From an uncultured Oscillospiraceae bacterium (GTDB lineage Bacteria > Bacillota > Clostridia > Oscillospirales > Oscillospiraceae), in NCBI GenBank assembly GCA_905233385.1, contig CAJOEH010000008.1, positions 49,189 through 113,188 of the forward strand: a stretch of 64,000 nucleotides of DNA, written 5' to 3'. Within the stretch, counting starts at the first letter, position 1. Each line of letters starts with the position of its first letter. The translations under genes were made by a program, and so were the position numbers. The notes under the pieces were generated by a model. That model made no database searches. It had not been told where the DNA came from and was given only the letters and a program-made list of their open reading frames with translations. This document shows positions 1 to 6,785 of this stretch, one piece after another.

Positions 1-46
1 CGTTGCCCATGCTGACGATATATTTGCTGCAGAAACGAGGGATTGT

Positions 47-1495
47 ATGATTTCTTTACTGATTTCCTTTGCGGTTCTGATTGTGGGGTACATTGTCTAC
101 AGCAGGGTCGCGGAAAAGATCTTTGCACCGGACGACAGGCAGACGCCCGCCATCGCGATCAACGACGGCGTGGACTGCGTGCCGATGAAGCCGTGGAAGG
201 CGTTTTTGGTGCAGCTTTTGAACATTGCCGGCACGGGGCCGATCTTCGGCGCGCTGATGGGCGCGGTGTTCGGGCCGGTTGTATTCCTGTGGATCGTGTT
301 CGGCTCGATCCTGGGCGGCGCGGTGCACGACTATATGAGTGGAATGATCAGCTCCCGTCACGGGGGAGCTTCGATCGCGGAGCTTTCGGGAACCTATCTC
401 GGGAACGTCGCCAAGTGGGTCATGCGCATCTTTTCGGTGGTGCTGCTGGTGCTCTGCGGCACGGTGTTCGTTACCAGCCCCGCAGGCCTGCTCGACAAGC
501 TGACGCCCGACTGGATGAACGGCACGTTCTGGGCGGTCGTCATTCTTGCCTATTATCTGCTCGCGACGCTGCTGCCCATCGACAAGCTGATCGGCAAGCT
601 GTATCCTGTCTTCGGCGTTTTGCTGATCGTCATGGCGGCCGCGGTCATCGGTGGTATCCTGTTCTCCGGCAGAAAGTTCACGATTCCGGAGCTTTCCCTG
701 CAAAACCTGCACCCGGAGGGCACACCGGTCTGGCCGTACATGTTCATCACGGTCGCCTGCGGCGCGATCTCGGGCTTCCATGCCACGCAGTCGCCCATGA
801 TCGCCAAGTGCATCCGTTCGGAAAAAGAAGGTCGAAAGATCTTTTACGGTGCGATGATTTCCGAGTCCGTGATCGCTCTCGTCTGGGCGGCGGCGGGCGT
901 GTCCTTCTACGGCACGACGCAGCTGCTGAGCGAGGCGCTTGCAAACGGCGCGTCGAACGTGGTGTATGAGATCTCCACCGGCGTACTCGGCGTCTTTGGC
1001 GGCGTTCTCGCGGTCGCAGGCGTGGTCGCCTGCCCCATCACCTCGGGCGATACCGCCTTCCGCAGCGCGCGGCTGATCCTTGCCGAGACCTTCCATCTGG
1101 AACAGAAGAAGATCAAAAACCGCCTGCTGATCACGATCCCGCTGCTGATTGTCGGCGGTCTGCTGACGTGGTTCGCCATCGTCAACGACAACGGCTTCCA
1201 GACGATCTGGCGCTATTTCTCGTGGAGCAACCAGACCCTCGCCATGATCGCGCTGTGGGTGTCGACCGCGTATCTGCTCAAAAAGGGGAAGTACCGCTTC
1301 GGCTCTCTGCTGACGGCTTTCCCCGCGACTTTTATGAGCGCCGTCAGCGTGACTTACATCCTCATGGCGAAAGAGGGCTTCCAACTCGATCAGAACGTGT
1401 CCTGTATCGCAGGCGCGGCTGTCGCTGCGGCATTGTTTACCGTCTTTCTGGCGGCATTGATCCGCACACAGCGATCGCGCCGCAGCGTATGCTGA
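47..1495 (+). CDS. cstA: CstA-family carbon starvation / peptide transporter, short form
   Basis: Polytopic inner-membrane protein of 482 residues. The N-terminal half carries the CstA signature: a GTGPIFGALMG stretch near residues 62-72 followed by a GGAVHDYMSG stretch near 90-99. The family takes up peptides or pyruvate during carbon limitation; which substrate applies here cannot be read from sequence. E. coli CstA is about 700 residues, and this length matches the shorter clostridial form. The ATG at 47 gives a hydrophobic first helix. Only 46 bases precede it, so its promoter may lie outside the window. A long-stem hairpin at 1579-1632 follows the gene. The downstream XRE gene is convergent. 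Confidence 0.93.
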   Translation: MISLLISFAVLIVGYIVYSRVAEKIFAPDDRQTPAIAINDGVDCVPMKPWKAFLVQLLNIAGTGPIFGALMGAVFGPVVFLWIVFGSILGGAVHDYMSGMISSRHGGASIAELSGTYLGNVAKWVMRIFSVVLLVLCGTVFVTSPAGLLDKLTPDWMNGTFWAVVILAYYLLATLLPIDKLIGKLYPVFGVLLIVMAAAVIGGILFSGRKFTIPELSLQNLHPEGTPVWPYMFITVACGAISGFHATQSPMIAKCIRSEKEGRKIFYGAMISESVIALVWAAAGVSFYGTTQLLSEALANGASNVVYEISTGVLGVFGGVLAVAGVVACPITSGDTAFRSARLILAETFHLEQKKIKNRLLITIPLLIVGGLLTWFAIVNDNGFQTIWRYFSWSNQTLAMIALWVSTAYLLKKGKYRFGSLLTAFPATFMSAVSVTYILMAKEGFQLDQNVSCIAGAAVAAALFTVFLAALIRTQRSRRSVC

Positions 1496-1578
1496 AATAC
1501 AAAGCCCAACAGAATCATGGATTTTGGCAAATAATCGTTTTTACAAAGAATCGCTGATTTCTATTATCTCGAAACAGG

Positions 1579-1632
1579 AACTGCCTGTCATAGCCTTAGT
1601 TGAGATTCACAAAGTCACTATGGCAGGCAGTT
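1579..1632 (+). terminator. Long-stem hairpin after cstA
   Basis: A 15-base arm at 1579-1593 pairs with 1618-1632 with a single G-T exception. The loop is 24 bases and AATATTTT follows on the plus strand. It lies between two convergent genes, so it most likely ends cstA transcription. The large loop is atypical of an intrinsic terminator. Confidence 0.5.
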
Positions 1633-1652
1633 AATATTTTATAGTATGAAAT

Positions 1653-1868
1653 TCAGATGGCCTCGCCGGTACTATTGACACGGAAGGCAGTTTCAAAGGT
1701 GCAGTCAAGCACTTTTGCAATCTGTTCCAGCTCGGGAATCGTAAAATTGTTTTTCTTAAACTTATAGCTCAGCTTTTGCGGCGTGATTCCCATTCTTCTT
1801 GCCAGCTCCGCTTCCGAAATGTTTCCCTGCGTGACAAGAAGGATCCTGATTCTTTGTGTCATGTTCAT
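1653..1868 (-). CDS. Small XRE-family helix-turn-helix regulator
   Basis: A 71-residue protein that is almost entirely one Cro/CI-type HTH: helices around SEAELARRMG and TPQKLSYKFKK, then an ELEQIAKVLDC helix. The family binds DNA as a dimer; targets are unknown. I place the start at the ATG at 1868 because AAGGGAG at 1879-1885 lies 10 bases upstream. The open frame extends further to 2024, but that segment overlaps the promoter and is AT-rich non-coding in character. A promoter (1909-1936) and a near-repeat pair upstream suggest autoregulation. Confidence 0.8.
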   Translation of the reverse strand: MNMTQRIRILLVTQGNISEAELARRMGITPQKLSYKFKKNNFTIPELEQIAKVLDCTFETAFRVNSTGEAI

Positions 1869-1908
1869 TTCGAGTCGTCTCCCTTGTGTTTGTGTGGAAT
1901 ATATTGAT

Positions 1909-1936
1909 AGTATATCATAATTTTTCAAAACATCAA
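1909..1936 (-). promoter_or_regulatory. Promoter of the XRE gene
   Basis: Minus-strand TTGATG (-35, 1931-1936) and TATACT (-10, 1909-1914) with a 16-base spacer, 41 bases before the XRE start codon. The element lies inside the first of two near-repeats (1910-1938 and 1952-1977). Confidence 0.65.
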
Positions 1937-1977
1937 GGAAAATATAGGATTGTATCTCATATTTTTCGGACATCAAG
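1910..1977. repeat. Pair of near-identical ~27-base direct repeats over the XRE promoter
   Basis: The segment at 1910-1938 (GTATATCATAATTTTTC..., ending ACATCAAGG) recurs imperfectly at 1952-1977 (GTATCTCATATTTTTCGGAC..., ending ATCAAG), 42 bases apart. One copy spans the -35/-10 region. They could be tandem operators for the XRE protein or a duplicated promoter. Confidence 0.45.
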
Positions 1978-2046
1978 AAAATTGAGATGCTGTCCGCATT
2001 ATCAAGACGCCATAATAAAACCATTTATAAAAATATCAAAAATTGC

Positions 2047-2080
2047 TTGACAATGTCATAATATTTGTTATAATTATAAT
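2047..2080 (+). promoter_or_regulatory. Near-consensus promoter with tandem -10 boxes, no ordinary gene downstream
   Basis: TTGACA at 2047-2052, a 16-base spacer, TATAAT at 2069-2074, and a second TATAAT at 2075-2080. It is the closest match to consensus in this gap and points rightward into DNA with no plus-strand gene. The predicted transcript begins near 2081, inside the 3' end of the minus-strand 23-codon ORF at 2086-2157, and would run antisense to it. Confidence 0.6.
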
Positions 2081-2085
2081 CGTGG

Positions 2086-2157
2086 TTAAGATGCCACAAA
2101 TAAAAATGTCGTGCAGAATGCTGCAACATCCTGCACGACCGTAAGAAAGCCGCCCAT
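2086..2157 (-). CDS. Possible 23-residue hydrophobic peptide (candidate type I toxin)
   Basis: An ATG at 2157 opens 23 codons ending in TAA at 2086-2088. The peptide begins MGGFLTVVQDVAAF and ends in a hydrophobic run (FLFVAS), enough for one short membrane segment. Tandem TAGTATAAT motifs lie upstream on the same strand (about 2185-2203). Against it: there is no clear ribosome binding site, the C-terminus lacks the charged tail usual in type I toxins, and a hairpin followed by ATTTTTATTT lies inside the ORF. I do not recognise the sequence as a known family. Confidence 0.25.
   Translation of the reverse strand: MGGFLTVVQDVAAFCTTFLFVAS
2108..2139. other. Stable hairpin within the small ORF/antisense region
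   Basis: GTCGTGCAG at 2108-2116 pairs perfectly with CTGCACGAC at 2131-2139, and a further ATG/CAT pairing narrows the loop to six bases. Read on the minus strand it is followed by ATTTTTATTT and could be an intrinsic terminator. Read on the plus strand it would be a 5' stem-loop of the transcript from the 2047 promoter. Confidence 0.55.
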
Positions 2158-2361
2158 GCAAGAGACGCTGTCTGCTATTTCATTATACTAATTATACTAA
2201 ATCATTCACCTACTTCCATTTTGATCTCGGAAAAATTCTTTCAAATCAATATATAGTGGATAATTTGATTTTTCGGCTTGTAATGTAACGCTTTATGCAT
2301 AATAGCCTATTCCACACAAACTCCACACAAATCGCGTTTCAGCCTCTTGAAAAAATAAGCA

Positions 2362-2396
2362 AAAGCCCTTGCAAACGTAGTGTTTGCAAGGGCTTT
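2362..2396 (-). terminator. Terminator downstream of degenerate tRNA 3' end (repeat copy A)
   Basis: Perfect 15-bp stem (2362-2376 with 2382-2396) with a 5-base loop. On the minus strand a T-rich stretch follows. It directly follows a minus-strand CTCCACCA tRNA 3'-end motif at 2402-2409, the arrangement of a tRNA gene and its terminator. Confidence 0.7.
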
Positions 2397-2400
2397 CAGG

Positions 2401-2500
2401 TGGTGGAGATAAACGGAATACTCCGGCGCTGTGCGCCTCCGTGACACTGCGGATTTCGGCGTTGCCCGCGCCACGCTGTGGCGCTTTTGCGTTTGGGGAT
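2401..2500 (-). repeat. tRNA-linked repeat, copy A (partial)
   Basis: On the plus strand this copy starts TGGTGGAGATAAACGG, the reverse complement of a tRNA-Ala 3' end, and continues into CTCCGGCGCTGTGCGCC and TCCGTGACACTGCGGATTT, blocks also present at 2665-2784 and 11671-11796. The far half diverges from the other copies after about 2456. It carries no credible coding sequence. Confidence 0.7.
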
Positions 2501-2664
2501 TGACATTAACAGTCATTTTGAAATAGAATAGTAATAGACATCGGGAGCAGATACGAGGTATCTCCATCGAGTTCGATGGCAGGCGTCGTATCCTATGCCT
2601 CGGTGTCTATTCTTTGAAGATAATTCCACAGTTAGACATATTTGCGGATAACATTTATTTGAAT
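2501..2664. other. Intergenic DNA between repeat copies, nothing recognised
   Basis: No start/ribosome-binding-site pair, tRNA-like fold or terminator that I can support. The TTGACATT at 2509-2516 has no convincing -10 partner. Confidence 0.5.
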
Positions 2665-2784
2665 GATAAGCGGGATACTCCGGCGCTGTGCGCCTCCGTG
2701 ACACTGCGGATTTGAACGCCTGCGGCGTTCCGCCGCTCCGCGTCGCTTTTGCTCCGCAAAAGAAATCCTTGTGTTCGAACCGTT
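2665..2784 (-). repeat. tRNA-linked repeat, copy B (full core)
   Basis: Shares nearly all of its roughly 120 bases with copy C at 11671-11796: the GATAAGCGGGATACTCCGG edge, CTCCGTGACACTGCGGATTT, a CTTTTGC/GCAAAAG hairpin (2747-2762), and TCCTTGTGTTCGAACCG at the other edge. Several blocks read like tRNA T-arms on the minus strand. The ORFs across it run on both strands and do not match any protein family; they are by-products of the repeat. Confidence 0.75.
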
Positions 2785-2797
2785 GCTTCTCTCATGG

Positions 2798-2861
2798 GCT
2801 TATCTCCACCACAGAAAAAGGACATCCGTTCGGATGTCCTTTTTCTGTGGTGGAGATAAGC
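2798..2861. repeat. 64-bp perfect palindrome carrying two opposed tRNA 3' ends
   Basis: Arms 2798-2828 and 2831-2861 are exact reverse complements over 31 bases with only TT between them. Each arm contains TTATCTCCACCA (a tRNA-Ala 3' end with CCA) followed by a terminator arm, so the central GGACATCC/GGATGTCC hairpin with T-runs could stop transcripts from both sides. The minus-strand reading continues into a tRNA-Ala fragment (2848-2894). Confidence 0.9.
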
Positions 2862-2894
2862 GGGATCGAACCGCTGTCCTCTTGAATGCCATTC
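2848..2894 (-). pseudogene. tRNA-Ala(GGC) 3'-half remnant
   Basis: The minus strand matches the anticodon arm (partial), variable region, T-arm and acceptor 3' strand with encoded CCA of the tRNA-Ala(GGC) at 11826-11898, differing at one position near the variable loop. The 5' half (acceptor 5' strand, D-arm) is absent; unrelated sequence begins about 2895. It cannot form a complete tRNA. Its acceptor end (TATCTCCACCA) is the canonical one that the other gene lacks. Confidence 0.8.
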
Positions 2895-3033
2895 TTCTCC
2901 GCAGAAAAACAATATAATAATAATTTAGAAAATACATAAGATTCAAGGTAAAACGCGCTTTTTGTAATTACAAATATTATGTGATTTTTCTCCGTTACGC
3001 CCTTTGTTCCATACGAAAGTGTCAGAACGTTCA

Positions 3034-3573
3034 TCAAACCGATCTTCCCATCTCATACGCCTGCCGGAACGCGGGTGTATTTTTGATCTCACCTTTTTCG
3101 TAGACGCCGGCGCCGCGGATGACGCCCATTTCCTTCGCGTCCTCCACGCAGTCGGCGTAGCCGCGGAAGCACTCGATCGTCCGATCCACCGCCTCCTCGT
3201 CCTCATCGGCGCAGGTGGCGATGTAGTAGAACGCCTTGTCCCTGACTTCCGTCCAGCGGGCGACCGTGCGGTCAATCAGCGTTTTGAGCTGCGCGTCGAT
3301 GGAGTAAAAATAGACGGGGCTGGCCAGCACGATCACATCGGAGTCGATGATCTTCTGCAGGATTTCGGGCATATCGTCCTTCTTGGCACAGGCACCGCCG
3401 GATGTCTGACAGAAATAGCAGCCGCTGCAGTAGTCGATCTTCTTCTCCGCGACGCGGATCTTCTCGACCTTGTGGCCTGCCTCGACCGCGCCGCGCAAAA
3501 ATTCGTCGCAGAGCAGGTCGGAATTGCCGCCCTTGCGCGGGCTGCCGGACAGGATCAGTACTTTTTTGCTCAT
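3034..3573 (-). CDS. Iron-sulfur flavoprotein (NADPH-dependent FMN reductase fold)
   Basis: A 179-residue flavodoxin-fold protein. The N-terminus reads KVLILSGSPRKGGNS, the FMN phosphate-binding loop. Cys49, Cys52, Cys55 and Cys62 form a compact C-x2-C-x2-C-x6-C motif like that of archaeal and clostridial Isf proteins, which bind one [4Fe-4S] cluster and FMN. The likely role is cytoplasmic electron transfer; partners are unknown. AGGAGG lies 8 bases before the ATG. It sits 36 bases downstream of the Fe-S aldo/keto reductase at 3610-4734 and probably shares its transcript, suggesting the two exchange electrons. Confidence 0.82.
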   Translation of the reverse strand: MSKKVLILSGSPRKGGNSDLLCDEFLRGAVEAGHKVEKIRVAEKKIDYCSGCYFCQTSGGACAKKDDMPEILQKIIDSDVIVLASPVYFYSIDAQLKTLIDRTVARWTEVRDKAFYYIATCADEDEEAVDRTIECFRGYADCVEDAKEMGVIRGAGVYEKGEIKNTPAFRQAYEMGRSV

Positions 3574-3609
3574 CGTAGTTTCCTCCTGAATATTGTTGTT
3601 TCGGATTGG

Positions 3610-4734
3610 CTATTCTTCCCACTCCCGGCACGCTTCCAGCAGGGAGATGATGGGAAGCTGCTGGGGGCAGGCGGCCTCGCACTGCCCGCATTGGATGCAG
3701 TCGCTTGCCTTGCCCTTCCCCTGCGTGACGATGCCGTACTCCCGGACGGTCCGGAAGCGCGGACTGCCATCTTTGCGGTTCTGTACCGCGAAGATCTCCG
3801 GGATCGGGATCTCCATCGGGCAGCCGTCGGTGCAGTAGTGGCAGGCGGTGCAGGGAATGGACTGATCCGCGTTCAGCGCGGCCTGCGCCTGCGCGACAAC
3901 GGCTTCCTCCTCCGGCGTCAGGGGTTGGAAATTGCGCATATAGCTGAGATTGTCCTCCATCTGCGCCAAATTGCTCATGCCGGACAGGACGGTGATGACG
4001 TTCTCCTTGCTCGCCGCGTAACGGATCGCCCAGCTCGCGTAGGAGGCCTTGCTGCCGCTGCGGTCGAAGACGGCCTTCACTGAGGCGATCGGATCCGCCA
4101 GTACGCCGCCCTTGACGGGCTCCATGATGGTGACGGGCTTGCCGTGCGCCTTGCAGATCTCCCAGTTTTTTCGTCCCGCCACGCCGGGATTCTCCCAGTC
4201 GGCGTAGTTGATCTGCAGCTGTACGAAGTCCACCTCGGGATGCGCGGTCAGCAGCTCCTCCAGCAGTTCGGGATCGGCGTGGAAGGAGAAGCCCCAGCGC
4301 TTTACAAGCCCCTTTTCTTTCAGCCCTTTGACGAAGTCCCAGAGGTGATACTCGTCGTACAATTTGTAGTTGCCGCGCTGCAGAGCGTGGAGCAGATAGA
4401 AGTCGAAATACCCCGCGCCGGTGCGCTCTAAGCTGGTGTAAAACTGCTGCTTCGCGCTTTCCTCGTCGTGGCATTGCAGCCACGCGCAGAGTTTGGTGCA
4501 GAGAGTATAACGCTCTCTGGGGTGCCGTTCCGCTACGGCCTTCCGGAACGCCTCCTCGGACGCGCCGTTGTCGTAGACGTAGGCGGTGTCAAAGTAGGTG
4601 CCGCCGGCGGCAAGGAACCGGTCCGCCATTTCCGCGACCTGCGGGATATCGATGCTGCCGTCCTCGTTTTTCGGCAGGCGCATCAGGCCGAAACCGAGCT
4701 TGAAAATGTCTTTTCCGAGATAATCTTTCATCAT
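3610..4734 (-). CDS. Aldo/keto reductase with C-terminal 2x[4Fe-4S] ferredoxin domain
   Basis: 374 residues. Residues 1-270 form the AKR barrel with the usual tetrad positions Asp49, Tyr54, Lys81 and His116. Residues 285-374 form a bacterial ferredoxin-like domain with two cysteine sets (295/298/301/305 and 346/349/352/356). Such fused AKRs are common in anaerobes and are thought to couple carbonyl reduction to low-potential electron carriers; the substrate is unknown. It is followed at 36 bases by an Fe-S flavoprotein and preceded at 23 bases by a metallophosphoesterase, all on the same strand. Confidence 0.9.
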   Translation of the reverse strand: MMKDYLGKDIFKLGFGLMRLPKNEDGSIDIPQVAEMADRFLAAGGTYFDTAYVYDNGASEEAFRKAVAERHPRERYTLCTKLCAWLQCHDEESAKQQFYTSLERTGAGYFDFYLLHALQRGNYKLYDEYHLWDFVKGLKEKGLVKRWGFSFHADPELLEELLTAHPEVDFVQLQINYADWENPGVAGRKNWEICKAHGKPVTIMEPVKGGVLADPIASVKAVFDRSGSKASYASWAIRYAASKENVITVLSGMSNLAQMEDNLSYMRNFQPLTPEEEAVVAQAQAALNADQSIPCTACHYCTDGCPMEIPIPEIFAVQNRKDGSPRFRTVREYGIVTQGKGKASDCIQCGQCEAACPQQLPIISLLEACREWEE

Positions 4735-4757
4735 CTTTGCCTTCTTTCCGGAGTTTT

Positions 4758-5855
4758 TTATTCAGAATACACGTCGATCACGACGAATTCCGAGATCGCG
4801 CCGGTCTTGAACGGGATGCCCCAGCCGGAGATGCCGGAGGTCACAACGAAGGTCGTGCCGCCGCGCACTTCCGTTCCGTAGGTGCGGTCGTTCGCGCCGG
4901 TTGCGAGTCCGACCAGTCCGGCGGGGAAGATGTGTCCGCCGTGCGTATGTCCCGACAGGACGAGGTCCGCGCCGGAAGCCGCCTCGTTCGCGTAGTCATT
5001 CGGCTGGTGGTCGAGAACGATAATGTACTTAGAGGTGTCAAGCCCCTCTGTCAAATCGCCTGCCGACGCGCGTCCCGGCGACGAACGGTCGCGTCTGCCG
5101 ACGAGGTAGAAACTGTCGTCCAGCAGCACGCTCTCATCCTCCAGGATCGTCACGCCGTTGTTCTCAAGCGCGCCGCGCAGCTCGGCGGCGGTAAAGTTGC
5201 GGTAGTTAAAATAGCCGTTATCGTGGTTGCCGAAGACGAAGTACACGCCATAGGTCGTTTCCAGCTTCCCGAGCGCCTGACAGGCGGCAAGCATGTCCTC
5301 CTTCTCCGTGTCGTCATCCACGAAGTCGCCGACGATGACGACGGCGTCCGGTCGCGTCTGCTGCACGCGCTCCATCTGCGCGGCGAAGTCCGCGCCGTCC
5401 AGTGTGATGCCGATGTGTGCGTCCGCGATCTCCACGATGCGGAAGCCGTCGCCGACGGCCTTGTCGGTATAGAACGTATAATCCGTTTCAAAGACGTGAT
5501 GCGCGAGGAACCAGCCCGCGCCGAGATAGACCGCCGCCAGCAGGAGCGCCGCGATATTCTGCACGTCGTAGCCGAAGCTTCGCTTCGCCGCCTTCCGCAC
5601 GATGAAGCCGACAAAGTCGCACAGGAGGAAGGCGAACAGCAGGTGCAGCAGCACGATCACCACCACGTACAGGTTGATCAGCGCGAACAGTCCGACTGCC
5701 GCGACCGCAAGGAATGACACGACCCACGCGAGGAAGCCGTGCTTTTCGCCGAAACGTTTGATAAATGAGAACCGGTGGATCCTGCGAGCGACGTAGATAA
5801 CCGCCGTGAGTCCAATGATCCCGATGAACGCCAGTATCAGATTCCACATAAACAT
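4758..5855 (-). CDS. Membrane-anchored metallophosphoesterase (YkuE-like)
   Basis: 365 residues. Four hydrophobic segments (about 3-22, 42-60, 62-86, 100-118) precede a calcineurin-like domain with DAHIG (145-149), GDFVDDD (176-182), GNHD (209-212), LDHQP and GHTHGG, the full set of dinuclear metal ligands. Family members with this layout cleave phosphoesters at or outside the membrane, for example on lipids. GAGGTG lies 7 bases before the chosen ATG. A 12-bp hairpin (5874-5914) stands just upstream in the leader. It may head the short operon with the AKR and the Fe-S flavoprotein. Confidence 0.87.
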   Translation of the reverse strand: MFMWNLILAFIGIIGLTAVIYVARRIHRFSFIKRFGEKHGFLAWVVSFLAVAAVGLFALINLYVVVIVLLHLLFAFLLCDFVGFIVRKAAKRSFGYDVQNIAALLLAAVYLGAGWFLAHHVFETDYTFYTDKAVGDGFRIVEIADAHIGITLDGADFAAQMERVQQTRPDAVVIVGDFVDDDTEKEDMLAACQALGKLETTYGVYFVFGNHDNGYFNYRNFTAAELRGALENNGVTILEDESVLLDDSFYLVGRRDRSSPGRASAGDLTEGLDTSKYIIVLDHQPNDYANEAASGADLVLSGHTHGGHIFPAGLVGLATGANDRTYGTEVRGGTTFVVTSGISGWGIPFKTGAISEFVVIDVYSE

Positions 5856-5873
5856 AATCGATCACCTCGTCTG

Positions 5874-5914
5874 GCAAGTGCAGCTCAACAGCAGGCAGAC
5901 ATAGCTGCACTTGC
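5874..5914 (-). promoter_or_regulatory. Leader hairpin before the metallophosphoesterase
   Basis: GCAAGTGCAGCT at 5874-5885 and AGCTGCACTTGC at 5903-5914 are exact reverse complements. On the minus strand no T-run follows; a GAGGTG ribosome binding site begins 5 bases later. A role in translation or transcript stability is possible but not shown. The rest of the 234-base gap (5856-6089) shows nothing I can name. Confidence 0.4.
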
Positions 5915-6089
5915 AGTAGGGCACGGCAGTTCTCTGAATGTCGACTTTCGCATCCAGTTACAGATACAAAACAACCATGTGAACAGTACAAAGGGGTTGT
6001 CCACATAGTTGGTCTGAGTGACCGAATTCGAACTATCCGCGTTGCTGCAATTATAGCTTTATGCAATATTTATAATTCTTTTAGTCTGC

Positions 6090-6776
6090 TTAGGTAAGTG
6101 ATGGCTTTTTTGGTCTGCGGATACGCAGGATCTTGGCGGTATAGTGGCCGAGGAATACAAAGGTCCCCATGATCGCCAGGTAGTCCAGCAGGAACAGAAT
6201 CAGCGGCTCCGATTCGTCAATGAAGGAAAAACCGACCGTGCCGAACAGGTAATCAGTGATCTGCCGGGAAAACAGGACGTAGGCACCGTATACTGCGATC
6301 CCCGCGGCCAGGAGCCGGGCAATCCATTTCAAAAAGGCGGATTTGTTTTTGCATCGTTTACCGATCAGGCTCATGATCATGACCCAGTGCAGGCCAAGGT
6401 GGAGCGAGAGCAGGATATAGTTCCAATACCCGCTGCGCAGATGCAGCTCCCGGGCATCAGCCATGCCGGTCCCAATGCCAAGAAAGCGGAAAACATGCTT
6501 AGAAAGCATAATCCCAGTGCAGGCGGAAATGGCCAGTCCCACGAGAATCACACCGGCAAGCAGGGTCTGGAACACCCGAAATGCCGTGTACTTCCCGCGG
6601 AATAACGCGGCGATCCATTTCCGGTTCAGAATGTGGTGCAGCACGAACAGCACGGTCATTCCGATCCCCAGCCATTCGTGGGCCTCCTCCCCGATGCGGG
6701 AATAGCCCATCAGGAGGAGCAGCACCACAGTCATGGCGGCGTCCACGCACAGGCGGACAATTTGCTTTTGTTTCAT
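6090..6776 (-). CDS. DUF4405-like cytochrome-b-type membrane protein
   Basis: 228 residues from the second of two candidate ATGs, chosen because AAGGA lies 6 bases upstream of it; starting at 6782 adds two residues. About six membrane helices. Histidines sit in or beside helices in the pattern of heme-binding b-type proteins: HEW near residue 32, HH near residue 44, and a pair in a LSLHLGLHW stretch. DUF4405 proteins are thought to pass electrons through heme; binding is not proven. It is the last gene of the TetR-led run and begins directly after the flavodoxin lipoprotein, suggesting a shared electron path across the membrane. Confidence 0.72.
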   Translation of the reverse strand: MKQKQIVRLCVDAAMTVVLLLLMGYSRIGEEAHEWLGIGMTVLFVLHHILNRKWIAALFRGKYTAFRVFQTLLAGVILVGLAISACTGIMLSKHVFRFLGIGTGMADARELHLRSGYWNYILLSLHLGLHWVMIMSLIGKRCKNKSAFLKWIARLLAAGIAVYGAYVLFSRQITDYLFGTVGFSFIDESEPLILFLLDYLAIMGTFVFLGHYTAKILRIRRPKKPSLT

Positions 6777-6785
6777 CGTCATTCC

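Noticed and set aside
2655..2912. Minus-strand frame with VQIRSVTEAHSAGVSRLS, also present near 11.7 kb
   Set aside because: The similarity between the two frames is caused by the shared DNA repeat. No ribosome binding site, and frames are broken in copy A.
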